From positions 62,001 through 126,000 of the forward strand of contig SAAO01000001.1 in the NCBI GenBank assembly GCA_009929375.1: a stretch of 64,000 nucleotides of DNA. Reading direction: 5' to 3'. Under the pieces are notes generated by a model. It had not been told where the DNA came from. It saw only the letters and a list, made by a program, of their open reading frames with translations, and did no database searches. Made by a program: the position numbers and the translations under genes. This DNA is from Bacteroidia bacterium (GTDB taxonomy: Bacteria > Bacteroidota > Bacteroidia > Bacteroidales > Paludibacteraceae). Within the stretch, counting starts at the first letter, position 1. Each line of letters starts with the position of its first letter. Below, piece by piece: positions 9,178-17,387 of this stretch.

Positions 9178-10107
9178 TTAATATTTTCTTGTATATTTAA
9201 TTTGGTTGAGATATCCATCGAATCCTGTTCCCAAATCGCTCAGGGTACGCAATGTAAGCTGATAAGCCCCTGACCCGGTACTGTACCAGCTTGCAATCAC
9301 TGTGATATGACCTTTGTATGTACTTGCAGGCAGAGGTTGCTGTGCAAATTTTGCAAACTCACTGGTAGCAATGGCAATGCTGCCTGTAGCATCAATAATT
9401 TCACGCGTTTGAGGATATCCAATTCCGTTTGTACCCGGAGCAAAAATCTGTTCTTTTGCTGATATTGGTGCAGGATTATTACGACTATCAAAACCTTTTC
9501 CTGTAAAAGATGCATTTTTGATACATACCAAACGATAATCCATTGCCGATCGTGGCGTTGCTTTAATCTCTGCAATAGTCATTGTATCGGCCACCACAGC
9601 TTCAGGCTCGGGTTCGCCGTAAGCAATTATCTTCTGACGGGCTATTGGCATTGGAATAGCACCCGGAGAAATACGACCATCTTTAGGACGTTTGTAATAA
9701 ATACCAATCTGTGGACTTTCGCCATATTTTCCAATATACAAATCATTCAGAATCACAGAAACACGCTGTCCCACAGGATAAAGCGACGAAATTCCGGAAG
9801 CATCCACCGATACGCGAATGGCTTCACCACCGTCTTCCTGAATTGCAATGTATTTATATATGTTACCTTCAATATCGGTACTGGTTACAATTCCGTTTAT
9901 CACCAGTTGTGCCTGCTCCTGAATAGTGTCGGCAGTAAAATAGCCGGCAGTAGTCATATATGTGGTTTTAAGATCGGCAATTGATATAGTCGATTCAATT
10001 TTCTGACCTCTCGTTGTTCCCTCTTCAGGTTCAAAGTTGTACTGAGAACATGATGCAACAGACACAACTAACGTGGCAAAAAATGCTGTTTTAAAAATAT
10101 TTTTCAT
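9178..10107 (-). CDS. DUF5689 lipoprotein
   Basis: A 309-residue lipoprotein (SVASC, Cys20). The bulk of the protein resembles DUF5689: TISIADLKTTY, an OB-fold strand set with LVINGIVTSTDIEGNIYKYIAIQEDG and GEAIRVSVD, then VGQRVSVILNDLYIGKYG and a C-terminal YKGHITVIASWYSTGSGAYQ region. DUF5689 proteins are usually found beside TonB receptors in Bacteroidetes and are thought to be surface-exposed ligand-binding subunits. It lies 13 bp downstream of the TonB receptor and 29 bp upstream of the larger lipoprotein, so the three are almost surely co-transcribed. The ligand is not known. Confidence 0.8.
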   Translation of the reverse strand: MKNIFKTAFFATLVVSVASCSQYNFEPEEGTTRGQKIESTISIADLKTTYMTTAGYFTADTIQEQAQLVINGIVTSTDIEGNIYKYIAIQEDGGEAIRVSVDASGISSLYPVGQRVSVILNDLYIGKYGESPQIGIYYKRPKDGRISPGAIPMPIARQKIIAYGEPEPEAVVADTMTIAEIKATPRSAMDYRLVCIKNASFTGKGFDSRNNPAPISAKEQIFAPGTNGIGYPQTREIIDATGSIAIATSEFAKFAQQPLPASTYKGHITVIASWYSTGSGAYQLTLRTLSDLGTGFDGYLNQIKYTRKY

Positions 10108-10120
10108 ACTCTACATTAAA

Positions 10121-12910
10121 TTAAAATTTGTAACCTACGTGGAAGAACAGATTGAATCCCCAGGCATAATAATACTTGTTGAGGAACCAGTCGGAACCTT
10201 TTGTGTTCACAGCACCACTGCTCATCGGAATACGTGCCTGCTGATATCCTCCGGTAATCAGTTCAGTATTATTCAGGATATTACTCATACTCAGATTCAA
10301 ATTCAACGAACGACGTTGTTTCAGATAAATCAGCTTACCAACTGAAGCATCAAGCAGAAAACCACCTTTCAGTTTTTCCTGTTTTCCGAGTTTTTCGTAC
10401 AAATCAGGATAGGTTTTCAGTGTGGCCTGATTTCCTTCGGTGAAACGGTTAGGAGCAAAATCAAGATAATTATTGTCGAAATAATTCAGCGTAATATCTG
10501 CAAACCAGAGATTGTGGAAAAAGTCGAGTGTTACATTAGCAGCCAACTGTGGTCCGGCATTAATTTTCAGACCTTTTGTAAGTACAGTTTCCTTAATATC
10601 ATTTTCAGCACCGTTTTCGTAACTTTTTGTTCCTACCGCATTGCTGGTGTAATGATAATCAGCCAGAGTTCCGGCAGCCGATACAGAAAACATTGAATTC
10701 AATGGTACGCTCAATCCAAGTTCAACACCCTGATAGATTTTGTTTACATCGCTCAGCAGGTGATTGATAAAAGTACGGTAAGCATCGTCATAATAACCAT
10801 ATTTTTCGACAGCATCCTGCACATGAGTACGGAAACCTCCTACCCGACCGCGGATAAACGGATAGTTGAACTGATAATTCAAATCGTAAGTCAGCAGTTT
10901 CTCGCTGGTCAGATTTGGCACCAACACATCCTTGATACGTTCCGACACATAAGCATCCTGTACAAGCGGAGCTCTTGTTTCAGCAAGCACATTGGCCATG
11001 ATACGGCTTTTGTTATCAATATTGTACTCGAAACCGGCTTTTACCGATGGATCTGTAAAGAACCATGTATCGCTTTTGCCGTACGAATTTACATTCTGAC
11101 CTTTTACTTCACGCAAATACCAGGCACGACCATTCTCCATATTTCCATAACGGTAAAATTGCGTATATGTTGCTTTGGCACCGGCATAGAGATACAGTTG
11201 CGAAAGTCTCCATTCGGCCTGCGCAAAAGCATTGGCAGTAGTTACATGCATGTCATAATTGTAACGAATGATATCGCCTTCGGTTTTGACTTTATTATTG
11301 TCATTGATATCATTCTCAATAATTCTCGGGTCAGCATCCTGCAATGTTCCACCAACCAGATCGCGTTCAGCATAAGTATCAATATCGAGATACTGATTGG
11401 CGTCGAGCATATCGTCGATAGTTACGTAGTGCATACCTTTCGAAACACGGGTTTCAACACCTGCTGTAAGTCGGAGTTGTTTTGTAAGTTCATTGGTATA
11501 AACCGAGTTTAATGTAGCTTCGCTCAGATTGTTGTGACGACGTTCGAGTATATAACGTGCCTGACCGTTAGGATTCGAAAAATTATTGTCGCGATTGGCA
11601 GCATAAATCTCGTCCCATTTGATTTGACGGGTATATTCATCTGTTTTCCACAAATCCTCAAGCATGGCTTTTGCACCCGCATCTTCGGTCACAAAACTTG
11701 GCATATTGCGGTAATAATCGGGCGACGGATTCAGGCCATCGTATGCAAAAGCCGAATTACTATAAAAACTGTAATGATAACCAACACCTGTACGCAAACG
11801 TTGAGTATCACTGATTTTCCAGTCATGCGACAATACAGTTGTGGGGTCGAAAGCTTCTACAATGCGTGAATTACGGATTTTTCCATTCTGATAACCCCAG
11901 TAAGGATTGTAATAAACCGATCCGCCTACCAAATCGTGTGTTTCCTTTGTCACAGCCGATTGACCTGCTCTGCGTGTGGGAGCTCCGAATGCGATAAGCG
12001 ACAAAGTGTGTTTTTCGTTAAACACCTTGTCGGCCGAAAGAAATAATCCTGCAGAGTTATAGAAATTACCGTCCACATTGCTTTTCAGAATTCCATGATC
12101 GTCGGCCCAGCGAATTACGCCCGAAGCTGCAAAAGCCCAGCCATTGTTCATAATTCCGGTGTTGTGGGTAAACTGAGCACGAAGTTTATATGCTCTGTTC
12201 GAAAGAGCCAGGTTTCCGTTCGACCCTGTGGGCATCGAACTTGCTTTGGCTGTAATGTTGGTATTGCTTCCGATATTTCCGAATGAGAATGAGTTAGGAC
12301 TCAGACCATACGACAAATCCTTTGAACGAAAAGCATTGTTCAATCCACCGAGACTTGAATAATTAAAGCCTCCGCGTTCGGCATCCTTAAAACTTACACC
12401 GTTTATATAAGTAGACTCATATTTGTTTTCGTAACCACGTGTACGGAAACGCATAGGACTGAATGAGTAGCCTGTCTGACTGAAATATACATCATTTCTC
12501 GACAATGCAGTCCCCGACATACTCAGACTTTTATTATCATCGTCGTCCAGCGAGTTTTCACTTACCTGCATTACAATTTCCTGTTGTAATTCCTGTTGTA
12601 CATCGGGTACCAGAAGAATTTCGCCTACATTATTATCAATGTTGGCTTTTATGCTTACAAGTTTGATCTGGCGAAAAAAGCCCTGTTTTGAAACGCTCAG
12701 TTCGTCGTCACCCGGTTCGATGTAACTAATTGTAAACTCACCTTTAGCATTGGTCAGAGTTGAGATGTTTTGTTGTAAAAGCGTGACTTTCACACCTTCG
12801 ATGGGAATGTTGTCGCCTGTATTTTTCACAACACCACTGACTTTTGTCTGGGCCATCGCCATTGTGAAAATCAGAAACAACGAAAAGATTACTAATGAAA
12901 GTTTTCTCAT
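10121..12910 (-). CDS. TonB-dependent receptor with carboxypeptidase-regulatory-like domain
   Basis: A 929-residue outer membrane protein. It has a signal peptide (MRKLSLVIFSLFLIFTMAMAQ), a carboxypeptidase D regulatory-like domain at about 22-105 (VSGVVKNTGDNIPIEGVKV), a plug at about 120-240 (ALSRNDVYFSQTGYSF, YINGVSFKD) and a long barrel ending with FFHVGYKF, with a terminal aromatic residue as expected for BAM insertion. Such receptors import ligands too large for porins using TonB energy. It heads an operon with two DUF5689/OB-fold lipoproteins that probably cap it, and lies opposite a secreted EEP enzyme. It is not a classic SusC, and no SusD partner is present. The link to nucleic-acid products is inferred from neighbours only. 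Confidence 0.88.
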   Translation of the reverse strand: MRKLSLVIFSLFLIFTMAMAQTKVSGVVKNTGDNIPIEGVKVTLLQQNISTLTNAKGEFTISYIEPGDDELSVSKQGFFRQIKLVSIKANIDNNVGEILLVPDVQQELQQEIVMQVSENSLDDDDNKSLSMSGTALSRNDVYFSQTGYSFSPMRFRTRGYENKYESTYINGVSFKDAERGGFNYSSLGGLNNAFRSKDLSYGLSPNSFSFGNIGSNTNITAKASSMPTGSNGNLALSNRAYKLRAQFTHNTGIMNNGWAFAASGVIRWADDHGILKSNVDGNFYNSAGLFLSADKVFNEKHTLSLIAFGAPTRRAGQSAVTKETHDLVGGSVYYNPYWGYQNGKIRNSRIVEAFDPTTVLSHDWKISDTQRLRTGVGYHYSFYSNSAFAYDGLNPSPDYYRNMPSFVTEDAGAKAMLEDLWKTDEYTRQIKWDEIYAANRDNNFSNPNGQARYILERRHNNLSEATLNSVYTNELTKQLRLTAGVETRVSKGMHYVTIDDMLDANQYLDIDTYAERDLVGGTLQDADPRIIENDINDNNKVKTEGDIIRYNYDMHVTTANAFAQAEWRLSQLYLYAGAKATYTQFYRYGNMENGRAWYLREVKGQNVNSYGKSDTWFFTDPSVKAGFEYNIDNKSRIMANVLAETRAPLVQDAYVSERIKDVLVPNLTSEKLLTYDLNYQFNYPFIRGRVGGFRTHVQDAVEKYGYYDDAYRTFINHLLSDVNKIYQGVELGLSVPLNSMFSVSAAGTLADYHYTSNAVGTKSYENGAENDIKETVLTKGLKINAGPQLAANVTLDFFHNLWFADITLNYFDNNYLDFAPNRFTEGNQATLKTYPDLYEKLGKQEKLKGGFLLDASVGKLIYLKQRRSLNLNLSMSNILNNTELITGGYQQARIPMSSGAVNTKGSDWFLNKYYYAWGFNLFFHVGYKF

Positions 12911-13399
12911 AAGTTTTAATCTGAATTAAATAATAGTGTTTATTATATGCCCTTTTCACAATTACAGAAAAATGGAACCGAAAAAGGGGGTGCAATTTAG
13001 TAACTTTTCATCAATAAAATGACATAGGCTCCCAACAATTTTAAATTTTTATGCACTTTGTATATCAAAAAAACATACTTATCCTGATTATGACAGGCTT
13101 ATATAGTCATTGAAATGACAAACAGGCTTCAGTTTGCTTTCAAATTGTAAGTTTATATTTCAAGCATTAAACCATTCAGTGTTTCACCGGCATATTATAT
13201 TCCTAAAAATATGAATAAAAGTGATGTGATATTTTTTAGTTTCGCAATTTTTTCTCACTTTTGTTGTCGCTTTAGTCTGAAAATATCAATAATTTTTAAT
13301 CTGTCGGCTTTTCTAATGAAAGTCCGGAAGTTTTCAAAACTGACTATCAGAATCGGAAAACGCAGGACAAACAGTAAAATCCGGAATTGTAACTTTTAT
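12911..13399. other. divergent promoter region between TonB operon and EEP gene
   Basis: 489 bp between two divergent starts. It is AT-rich and must hold promoters for both directions, but I see no clean TAnnTTTG box on either strand. A longer reading frame continues upstream from the EEP gene to 13211, but that stretch is poor in protein-like composition and lies before the signal peptide. Confidence 0.4.
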
Positions 13400-14464
13400 A
13401 TGCAACAAAACAAGTTTTTATTAGCAATAGTTTTACTTCTGACCGTGCTGGGCACATCATGTGTGCAGAAAAAACAGGTACAGGATAGTCCGGGTGTAAA
13501 TGTACAGGTCAATGCTGTAGCATTTTACAACCTCGAAAATCTTTTCGATACCATCGACAACGAAGGTGTGAACGATGCCGAATACCTACCCAATGGCACC
13601 AATAAATGGGGAAGCCTGAAGTACAATTCGAAACTGCAGCGTATGGCTTATGCCATTTCGCAAATCGGAATTGACCAGACTCCTGCAGGAGCTGCTCTTT
13701 TAGGAGTCAGCGAAATAGAAAACCGTCTTGTACTTGAAGATCTGGTAAAACAACCGGAAATTAAAAACCGCTCGTATCAGATTGTACATTTCGATGGTCC
13801 CGATCGTCGCGGTGTGGATGTGGCTCTGCTCTACAACCCCCGTCTTTTCACTGTCACTAACAGTAAATCATATCGTCTCTACACCGACGATCCTAACTTC
13901 CTGACACGTGATCAGTTAATGGTAAGCGGATACCTTCAGGACGAAAAAGTACATATTATTGTAAACCACTGGCCTTCGCGCTCAGGTGGCGAAATGCGTT
14001 CGCGTCCCAAACGTAATGCAGCAGCAGCTCTGACACGTTCGATTGTAGACTCATTACACAAAACCGAACCAAAAGCCCGCATCATTGTAATGGGCGACTT
14101 AAACGACGATCCAACCAACGAAAGTTGCGCCACTATACTCGGAGCTAAAAGAGATCTCAATGATGTAAATCCCGGCGATTTATATAATGTATTCTGGAAA
14201 ACGCTCGAAAGTGGTATCGGCTCGCTGGCTTACAACGATCAGTGGAATTTATTCGATCAGATTATACTTTCGCACCAGTTATCAAAAGGCGGAAAAGGCA
14301 ATTTACGTCTTTGGAAATCAGAGGTTTTCTACCGTAACTTCCTTATTCAACAGGAAGGACGCTACAAAGGCACTCCTCTCCGCACACACGCAGGTGGCGT
14401 ATGGCTCAATGGCTACAGCGACCATTTACCCACTGTGGTATATCTGATTAAAGAAACCAAATAG
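13400..14464 (+). CDS. endonuclease/exonuclease/phosphatase (EEP) family lipoprotein
   Basis: A 354-residue protein. The start at 13400 is chosen because it gives a clean lipoprotein signal (MQQNKFLLAIVLLLTVLGTSC, Cys21); the frame extends upstream to 13211 without similar sense. EEP motifs run in order: AFYNLENLFDT (about 42-52), GVSEIENR with the metal-binding Glu (about 104), DVALLYNP, VNHWPSRSGG (about 187), VMGDLNDDP (about 227) and the terminal YSDHLPTVVYL. The fold covers DNases, phosphodiesterases and phosphatases; substrate cannot be set from motifs. It is divergent from a TonB/DUF5689 operon and resembles another secreted EEP protein coded at 42061-43086. A surface nuclease or nucleotide phosphodiesterase feeding the receptor is a working guess. 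Confidence 0.85.
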   Translation: MQQNKFLLAIVLLLTVLGTSCVQKKQVQDSPGVNVQVNAVAFYNLENLFDTIDNEGVNDAEYLPNGTNKWGSLKYNSKLQRMAYAISQIGIDQTPAGAALLGVSEIENRLVLEDLVKQPEIKNRSYQIVHFDGPDRRGVDVALLYNPRLFTVTNSKSYRLYTDDPNFLTRDQLMVSGYLQDEKVHIIVNHWPSRSGGEMRSRPKRNAAAALTRSIVDSLHKTEPKARIIVMGDLNDDPTNESCATILGAKRDLNDVNPGDLYNVFWKTLESGIGSLAYNDQWNLFDQIILSHQLSKGGKGNLRLWKSEVFYRNFLIQQEGRYKGTPLRTHAGGVWLNGYSDHLPTVVYLIKETK

Positions 14465-14502
14465 CAGTTGTATCAATTGTAATTTTCAGAACTTATCCCG
14501 TT

Positions 14503-14520
14503 TTTTTGCGGGTTGTAAAT
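14503..14520 (+). promoter_or_regulatory. candidate promoter of the DUF4290-murA group
   Basis: TTTTTGCGGGTTGTAAA lies 15 bp before the DUF4290 ATG and is identical over 17 bases to the sequence before rex (6706-6722, minus). It overlaps a weak CCCG/CGGG hairpin (14497-14512) after the EEP gene. Confidence 0.35.
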
Positions 14521-14534
14521 TGTAACTCAAATAA

Positions 14535-15128
14535 ATGGACTATCCAACTTTACAGGGAAGACTTATCATGCCCGAATACGGGCGCAATATTCAGCAGATG
14601 ATTGCACATGCACTCACCATCGAAGATCGTGAGGAAAGAACACGTTGCGTAAAAACTGTTATCAATATCATGGGAAATATGTTTCCCTATCTGCGCGATG
14701 TAAACGATTTCAAACACAAATTGTGGGATCACGTGGCAATCATGTCTGATTTTAAACTGGATATCGATTTCCCTTACGAAATTGTCAGGGAAGAAAATCT
14801 TTATACACGCCCCGAAACACTTAATTACAAAAATTCGCGTATCCGCTACCAGCATTATGGACGTACACTCGAAGAAATGATTGAGAAAGTAGCTGAATAC
14901 GAAGATGGTGAAGAAAAAACCGAACTCATCAGACTCATTGCGAATCAGATGAAAAAATGCTTTCTGACATGGAATAAGGAAGTGGTGGACGATAAAAAGA
15001 TTTTCGACGATTTGCGTGAACTTTCAAAAGGCAAACTCGATATTTCCGAAGATTTTCTGAAACTCATAGAGTCGCGTAACGTACTTCATAATCGTAAAAA
15101 CAAAACCAATCAGATGAAAAGGAAATGA
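14535..15128 (+). CDS. DUF4290 protein
   Basis: A 197-residue soluble, charged, mostly helical protein matching DUF4290: MPEYGRNIQQMIAHA near the N-terminus, then MGNMFPYLRDVNDFKHKLWDH, and a second YGRTLEEMIEKVAEY unit at about 114-128. The internal likeness of YGRNIQQMI and YGRTLEEMI suggests a duplicated half. The family is nearly confined to Bacteroidetes and commonly precedes murA, as here. No function is known to me, and no membrane segment or catalytic motif is seen. The gap to murA (259 bp) is filled by repeats, so co-transcription is uncertain. Confidence 0.85.
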   Translation: MDYPTLQGRLIMPEYGRNIQQMIAHALTIEDREERTRCVKTVINIMGNMFPYLRDVNDFKHKLWDHVAIMSDFKLDIDFPYEIVREENLYTRPETLNYKNSRIRYQHYGRTLEEMIEKVAEYEDGEEKTELIRLIANQMKKCFLTWNKEVVDDKKIFDDLRELSKGKLDISEDFLKLIESRNVLHNRKNKTNQMKRK

Positions 15129-15350
15129 TGTGGTGATGTGATGATGCGGTGATGTGGTAATGTGGTAATGTGATGATATGGTTATGTGGAAACATAAAAA
15201 TTTTTCTCATCAGGCATCTGTTTCAATGTGAAAATGAGATACAATTGCACAAAGTTACAGCTCCCCTTTAGGGGGTTGGGGGCAGAAATGATGTGACGAT
15301 GTGATGATGTGGTGATATGATGATGTGGTGATTTTAAGATTTGAGATTAA
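15129..15350. repeat. TGATGTGG minisatellite with CCCC/GGGG palindrome
   Basis: Two blocks of loosely tandem GTGATGTGGTGATGTG-like units (about 15126-15192 and 15288-15335) flank a 25-bp GC-rich unit GCTCCCCTTTAGGGGGTTGG (starting at 15260). The same ATGTGGTGATGTG family occurs in reverse complement at about 36985-37080. It is non-coding. Confidence 0.75.
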
Positions 15351-15387
15351 TAATAAGCAGTAATTATTTAATTCGATATATATAGTA

Positions 15388-16695
15388 ATGGCTTCATTCA
15401 GAATTGAGGGTGGACGAAAATTAAAAGGCGAAATAATACCGCAGGGAGCTAAAAACGAGGCTCTCCAGGTTTTATGCGCGGTATTACTTAGTAAAGAAAG
15501 CATTACCATAAGCAATATTCCCGACATTCTTGATGTCAACAATCTGATTTTGCTGTTGTCGGATATGGGTGTAAAAGTTGAAAAGATTTCGACAGGCACT
15601 TACCGTTTTCAGGCCGATGAAGTTGATCTTTCGTACATGGAATCAGAAAAATTCTATCGTCAGAGTGCTTCGTTACGTGGTTCAGTCATGATTGTAGGCC
15701 CAATGGTGGCAAGATTTGGAAAAGCACTCATTCCAAAACCCGGTGGAGATAAAATTGGCCGTCGTCGTCTCGACACACACTTTATTGGCATTCAGAAACT
15801 TGGTGCTTCATTCGAATATAATCCTGATAAAAAAACATACAGCATCGAGGCAGACAAGCTTGAAGGCTGCTACATGCTTCTCGACGAAGCATCGGTAACC
15901 GGAACTGCCAACATTTTAATGGCAGCTGTGCTCGCTAAAGGCACTACCACCATTTATAATGCTGCCTGTGAACCTTACCTGCAACAGCTCTGTAAAATGC
16001 TGAATGCTATGGGAGCCCGTATCAGTGGCGTTGGTTCAAATCTGCTCACTATCGAAGGTGTTGAAAGCCTTCATGGCTGTTCGCACTGCATTCTCCCCGA
16101 TATGATTGAAGTGGGAAGTTTCATTGGTATGGCTGCCATGACAGGTTCTGAAATTACCATTAAAAATGTAGCTTATCAGGAACTCGGAATCATTCCCGAA
16201 AGTTTCAGACGATTGGGAATTGAGCTCGAACAACGCGGTGACGATATTTATGTGCCTGCTCAAAAAGATTATGCAATCGAGTCGTTTATCGATGGTTCGA
16301 TTATGACAATTTCAGATGCTCCCTGGCCGGGCTTAACACCTGACTTACTCAGCGTATTTCTGGTAGTGGCAGCCAAAGCCCGCGGAAGTGTACTGATTCA
16401 TCAGAAAATGTTCGAAAGTCGTCTATTCTTTGTGGATAAGCTTATCGATATGGGTGCGCAAATCATTCTCTGTGATCCTCACAGGGCTACAGTCATAGGT
16501 CTTGGCGAAAATCTACATCTCAGGGCATCGGTTATGAGTTCACCTGATATCAGAGCCGGAATTGCGCTCCTGATTGCTGCAATGGCAGCCGAAGGAACGA
16601 GCATCATTCATAATATCGATCAGATCGACCGTGGCTACGAGCAAATTGATGTGCGACTCAACGCACTGGGAGCCCGTATTGAACGTATGGATTAA
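15388..16695 (+). CDS. murA: MurA, UDP-N-acetylglucosamine 1-carboxyvinyltransferase
   Basis: A 435-residue EPSP-synthase-fold enzyme that starts peptidoglycan synthesis by adding enolpyruvate to UDP-GlcNAc in the cytosol. Visible markers are QGAKNEALQVL (about 19-29), which holds the conserved Lys and Asn, the RQSASLRGSVMIVGP substrate loop, SPDIRAGIALLIAA and RGYEQIDVRLNALGA at the C-terminus. The mobile-loop motif reads KPGGDKIGRRRLDTH: residue 121 is Asp where E. coli MurA has Cys115. Asp at this site is known to support activity but prevents fosfomycin alkylation. The start at 15388 gives a normal N-terminus. Ferritin follows after 32 bp. Confidence 0.95.
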   Translation: MASFRIEGGRKLKGEIIPQGAKNEALQVLCAVLLSKESITISNIPDILDVNNLILLLSDMGVKVEKISTGTYRFQADEVDLSYMESEKFYRQSASLRGSVMIVGPMVARFGKALIPKPGGDKIGRRRLDTHFIGIQKLGASFEYNPDKKTYSIEADKLEGCYMLLDEASVTGTANILMAAVLAKGTTTIYNAACEPYLQQLCKMLNAMGARISGVGSNLLTIEGVESLHGCSHCILPDMIEVGSFIGMAAMTGSEITIKNVAYQELGIIPESFRRLGIELEQRGDDIYVPAQKDYAIESFIDGSIMTISDAPWPGLTPDLLSVFLVVAAKARGSVLIHQKMFESRLFFVDKLIDMGAQIILCDPHRATVIGLGENLHLRASVMSSPDIRAGIALLIAAMAAEGTSIIHNIDQIDRGYEQIDVRLNALGARIERMD

Positions 16696-16727
16696 GGAAG
16701 GAATATTAATTTATAAAATATAAAACT

Positions 16728-17240
16728 ATGTTGGACAAAAAAATTGTTGACTTAATTAATAGTCAGATAAACAAAGAGTTTTATTCGTCATTTTTGTATC
16801 TTGACATGTCGAATTATTATTTCGACGAAAACCTGAACGGTTTCGGAAACTGGTTCTCGATACAAACTCAGGAAGAGTATGCACATGCAATGCTCTTTTC
16901 ACAGTATCTTCAGATCAACGGTCATCGTCCGGTGCTTGAAGCCATTGCTAAGCCCGACATCGAGTTCAAGAGCTTCAAACATGCCCTCGAAGCTGCTTAC
17001 GAACATGAGTTGTTTATCAGCAAATCTATCAACGATATTTATGCTGTAGCTTACGAAATTAAGGATTTCCGCACCATGCAGTTCCTCGATTGGTTTGTAA
17101 AAGAACAAATGGAAGAAGAAAAAAATGTGGATGAACTCAACAAACGTTTCGACCTGTTTGGCTCTGAAGCCCGCGGACTTTACATGCTCGACAACGAACT
17201 GGCAGCACGTACATTTACAGCACCTTCACTGGTTTTGTAA
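16728..17240 (+). CDS. ftnA: bacterial non-heme ferritin
   Basis: A 170-residue four-helix-bundle protein. All ferroxidase-centre ligands are present: Glu17, Glu50, His53, Glu94, Gln127 and Glu130, with Tyr24 nearby. This matches FtnA-type ferritin, which oxidises Fe(II) and stores it in a 24-mer shell in the cytosol, protecting an anaerobe from iron and peroxide. It lies 32 bp after murA and ends at a strong terminator, so it may be read from the murA transcript as well as from its own promoter. The short C-terminal tail (TAPSLVL) is hydrophobic. Confidence 0.93.
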   Translation: MLDKKIVDLINSQINKEFYSSFLYLDMSNYYFDENLNGFGNWFSIQTQEEYAHAMLFSQYLQINGHRPVLEAIAKPDIEFKSFKHALEAAYEHELFISKSINDIYAVAYEIKDFRTMQFLDWFVKEQMEEEKNVDELNKRFDLFGSEARGLYMLDNELAARTFTAPSLVL

Positions 17241-17256
17241 AGACAGAAACAGAACA

Positions 17257-17297
17257 AAATGCTCCGGAAAACATGTTATTTTCCGGAGCATTTTTTG
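17257..17297 (+). terminator. terminator after ferritin
   Basis: A 15-bp perfect stem AAATGCTCCGGAAAA / TTTTCCGGAGCATTT with a 7-base loop, then TTTGTTT. The T-rich and A-rich flanks could let it act in both directions. Confidence 0.9.
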
Positions 17298-17331
17298 TTT
17301 GCATGTCTAATGCAATTACAGTGTTTGGCAC

Positions 17332-17369
17332 AAAAAAAAAGTCACTCTTTGTCAGGAGTGACTTTTTTG
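17332..17369 (-). terminator. terminator after the TPR gene
   Basis: Stem AAAAAGTCACTC / GAGTGACTTTTT with an 8-base loop; on the minus strand it ends in a run of nine T. It lies 19 bp past the TPR gene stop and converges on the ferritin terminator. Confidence 0.88.
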
Positions 17370-17387
17370 TTTCAATAATAAATCTGA

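Noticed and set aside
10760-11512. Plus-strand frame of 250 codons opposite the TonB receptor
   Set aside because: It is antisense to a clear receptor, rich in Ile and His from complementary codons, with no signal or motif.
13211-13399. N-terminal extension of the EEP lipoprotein
   Set aside because: The frame is open, but the added 63 residues lack family likeness and would bury the lipoprotein signal peptide that starts at 13400.
15129-15350. CRISPR array
   Set aside because: Units are short, imperfect and directly adjacent, with no constant-length repeat separated by unique spacers, and no cas gene is present. The heptamer array at 41974-42057 was rejected on the same grounds.
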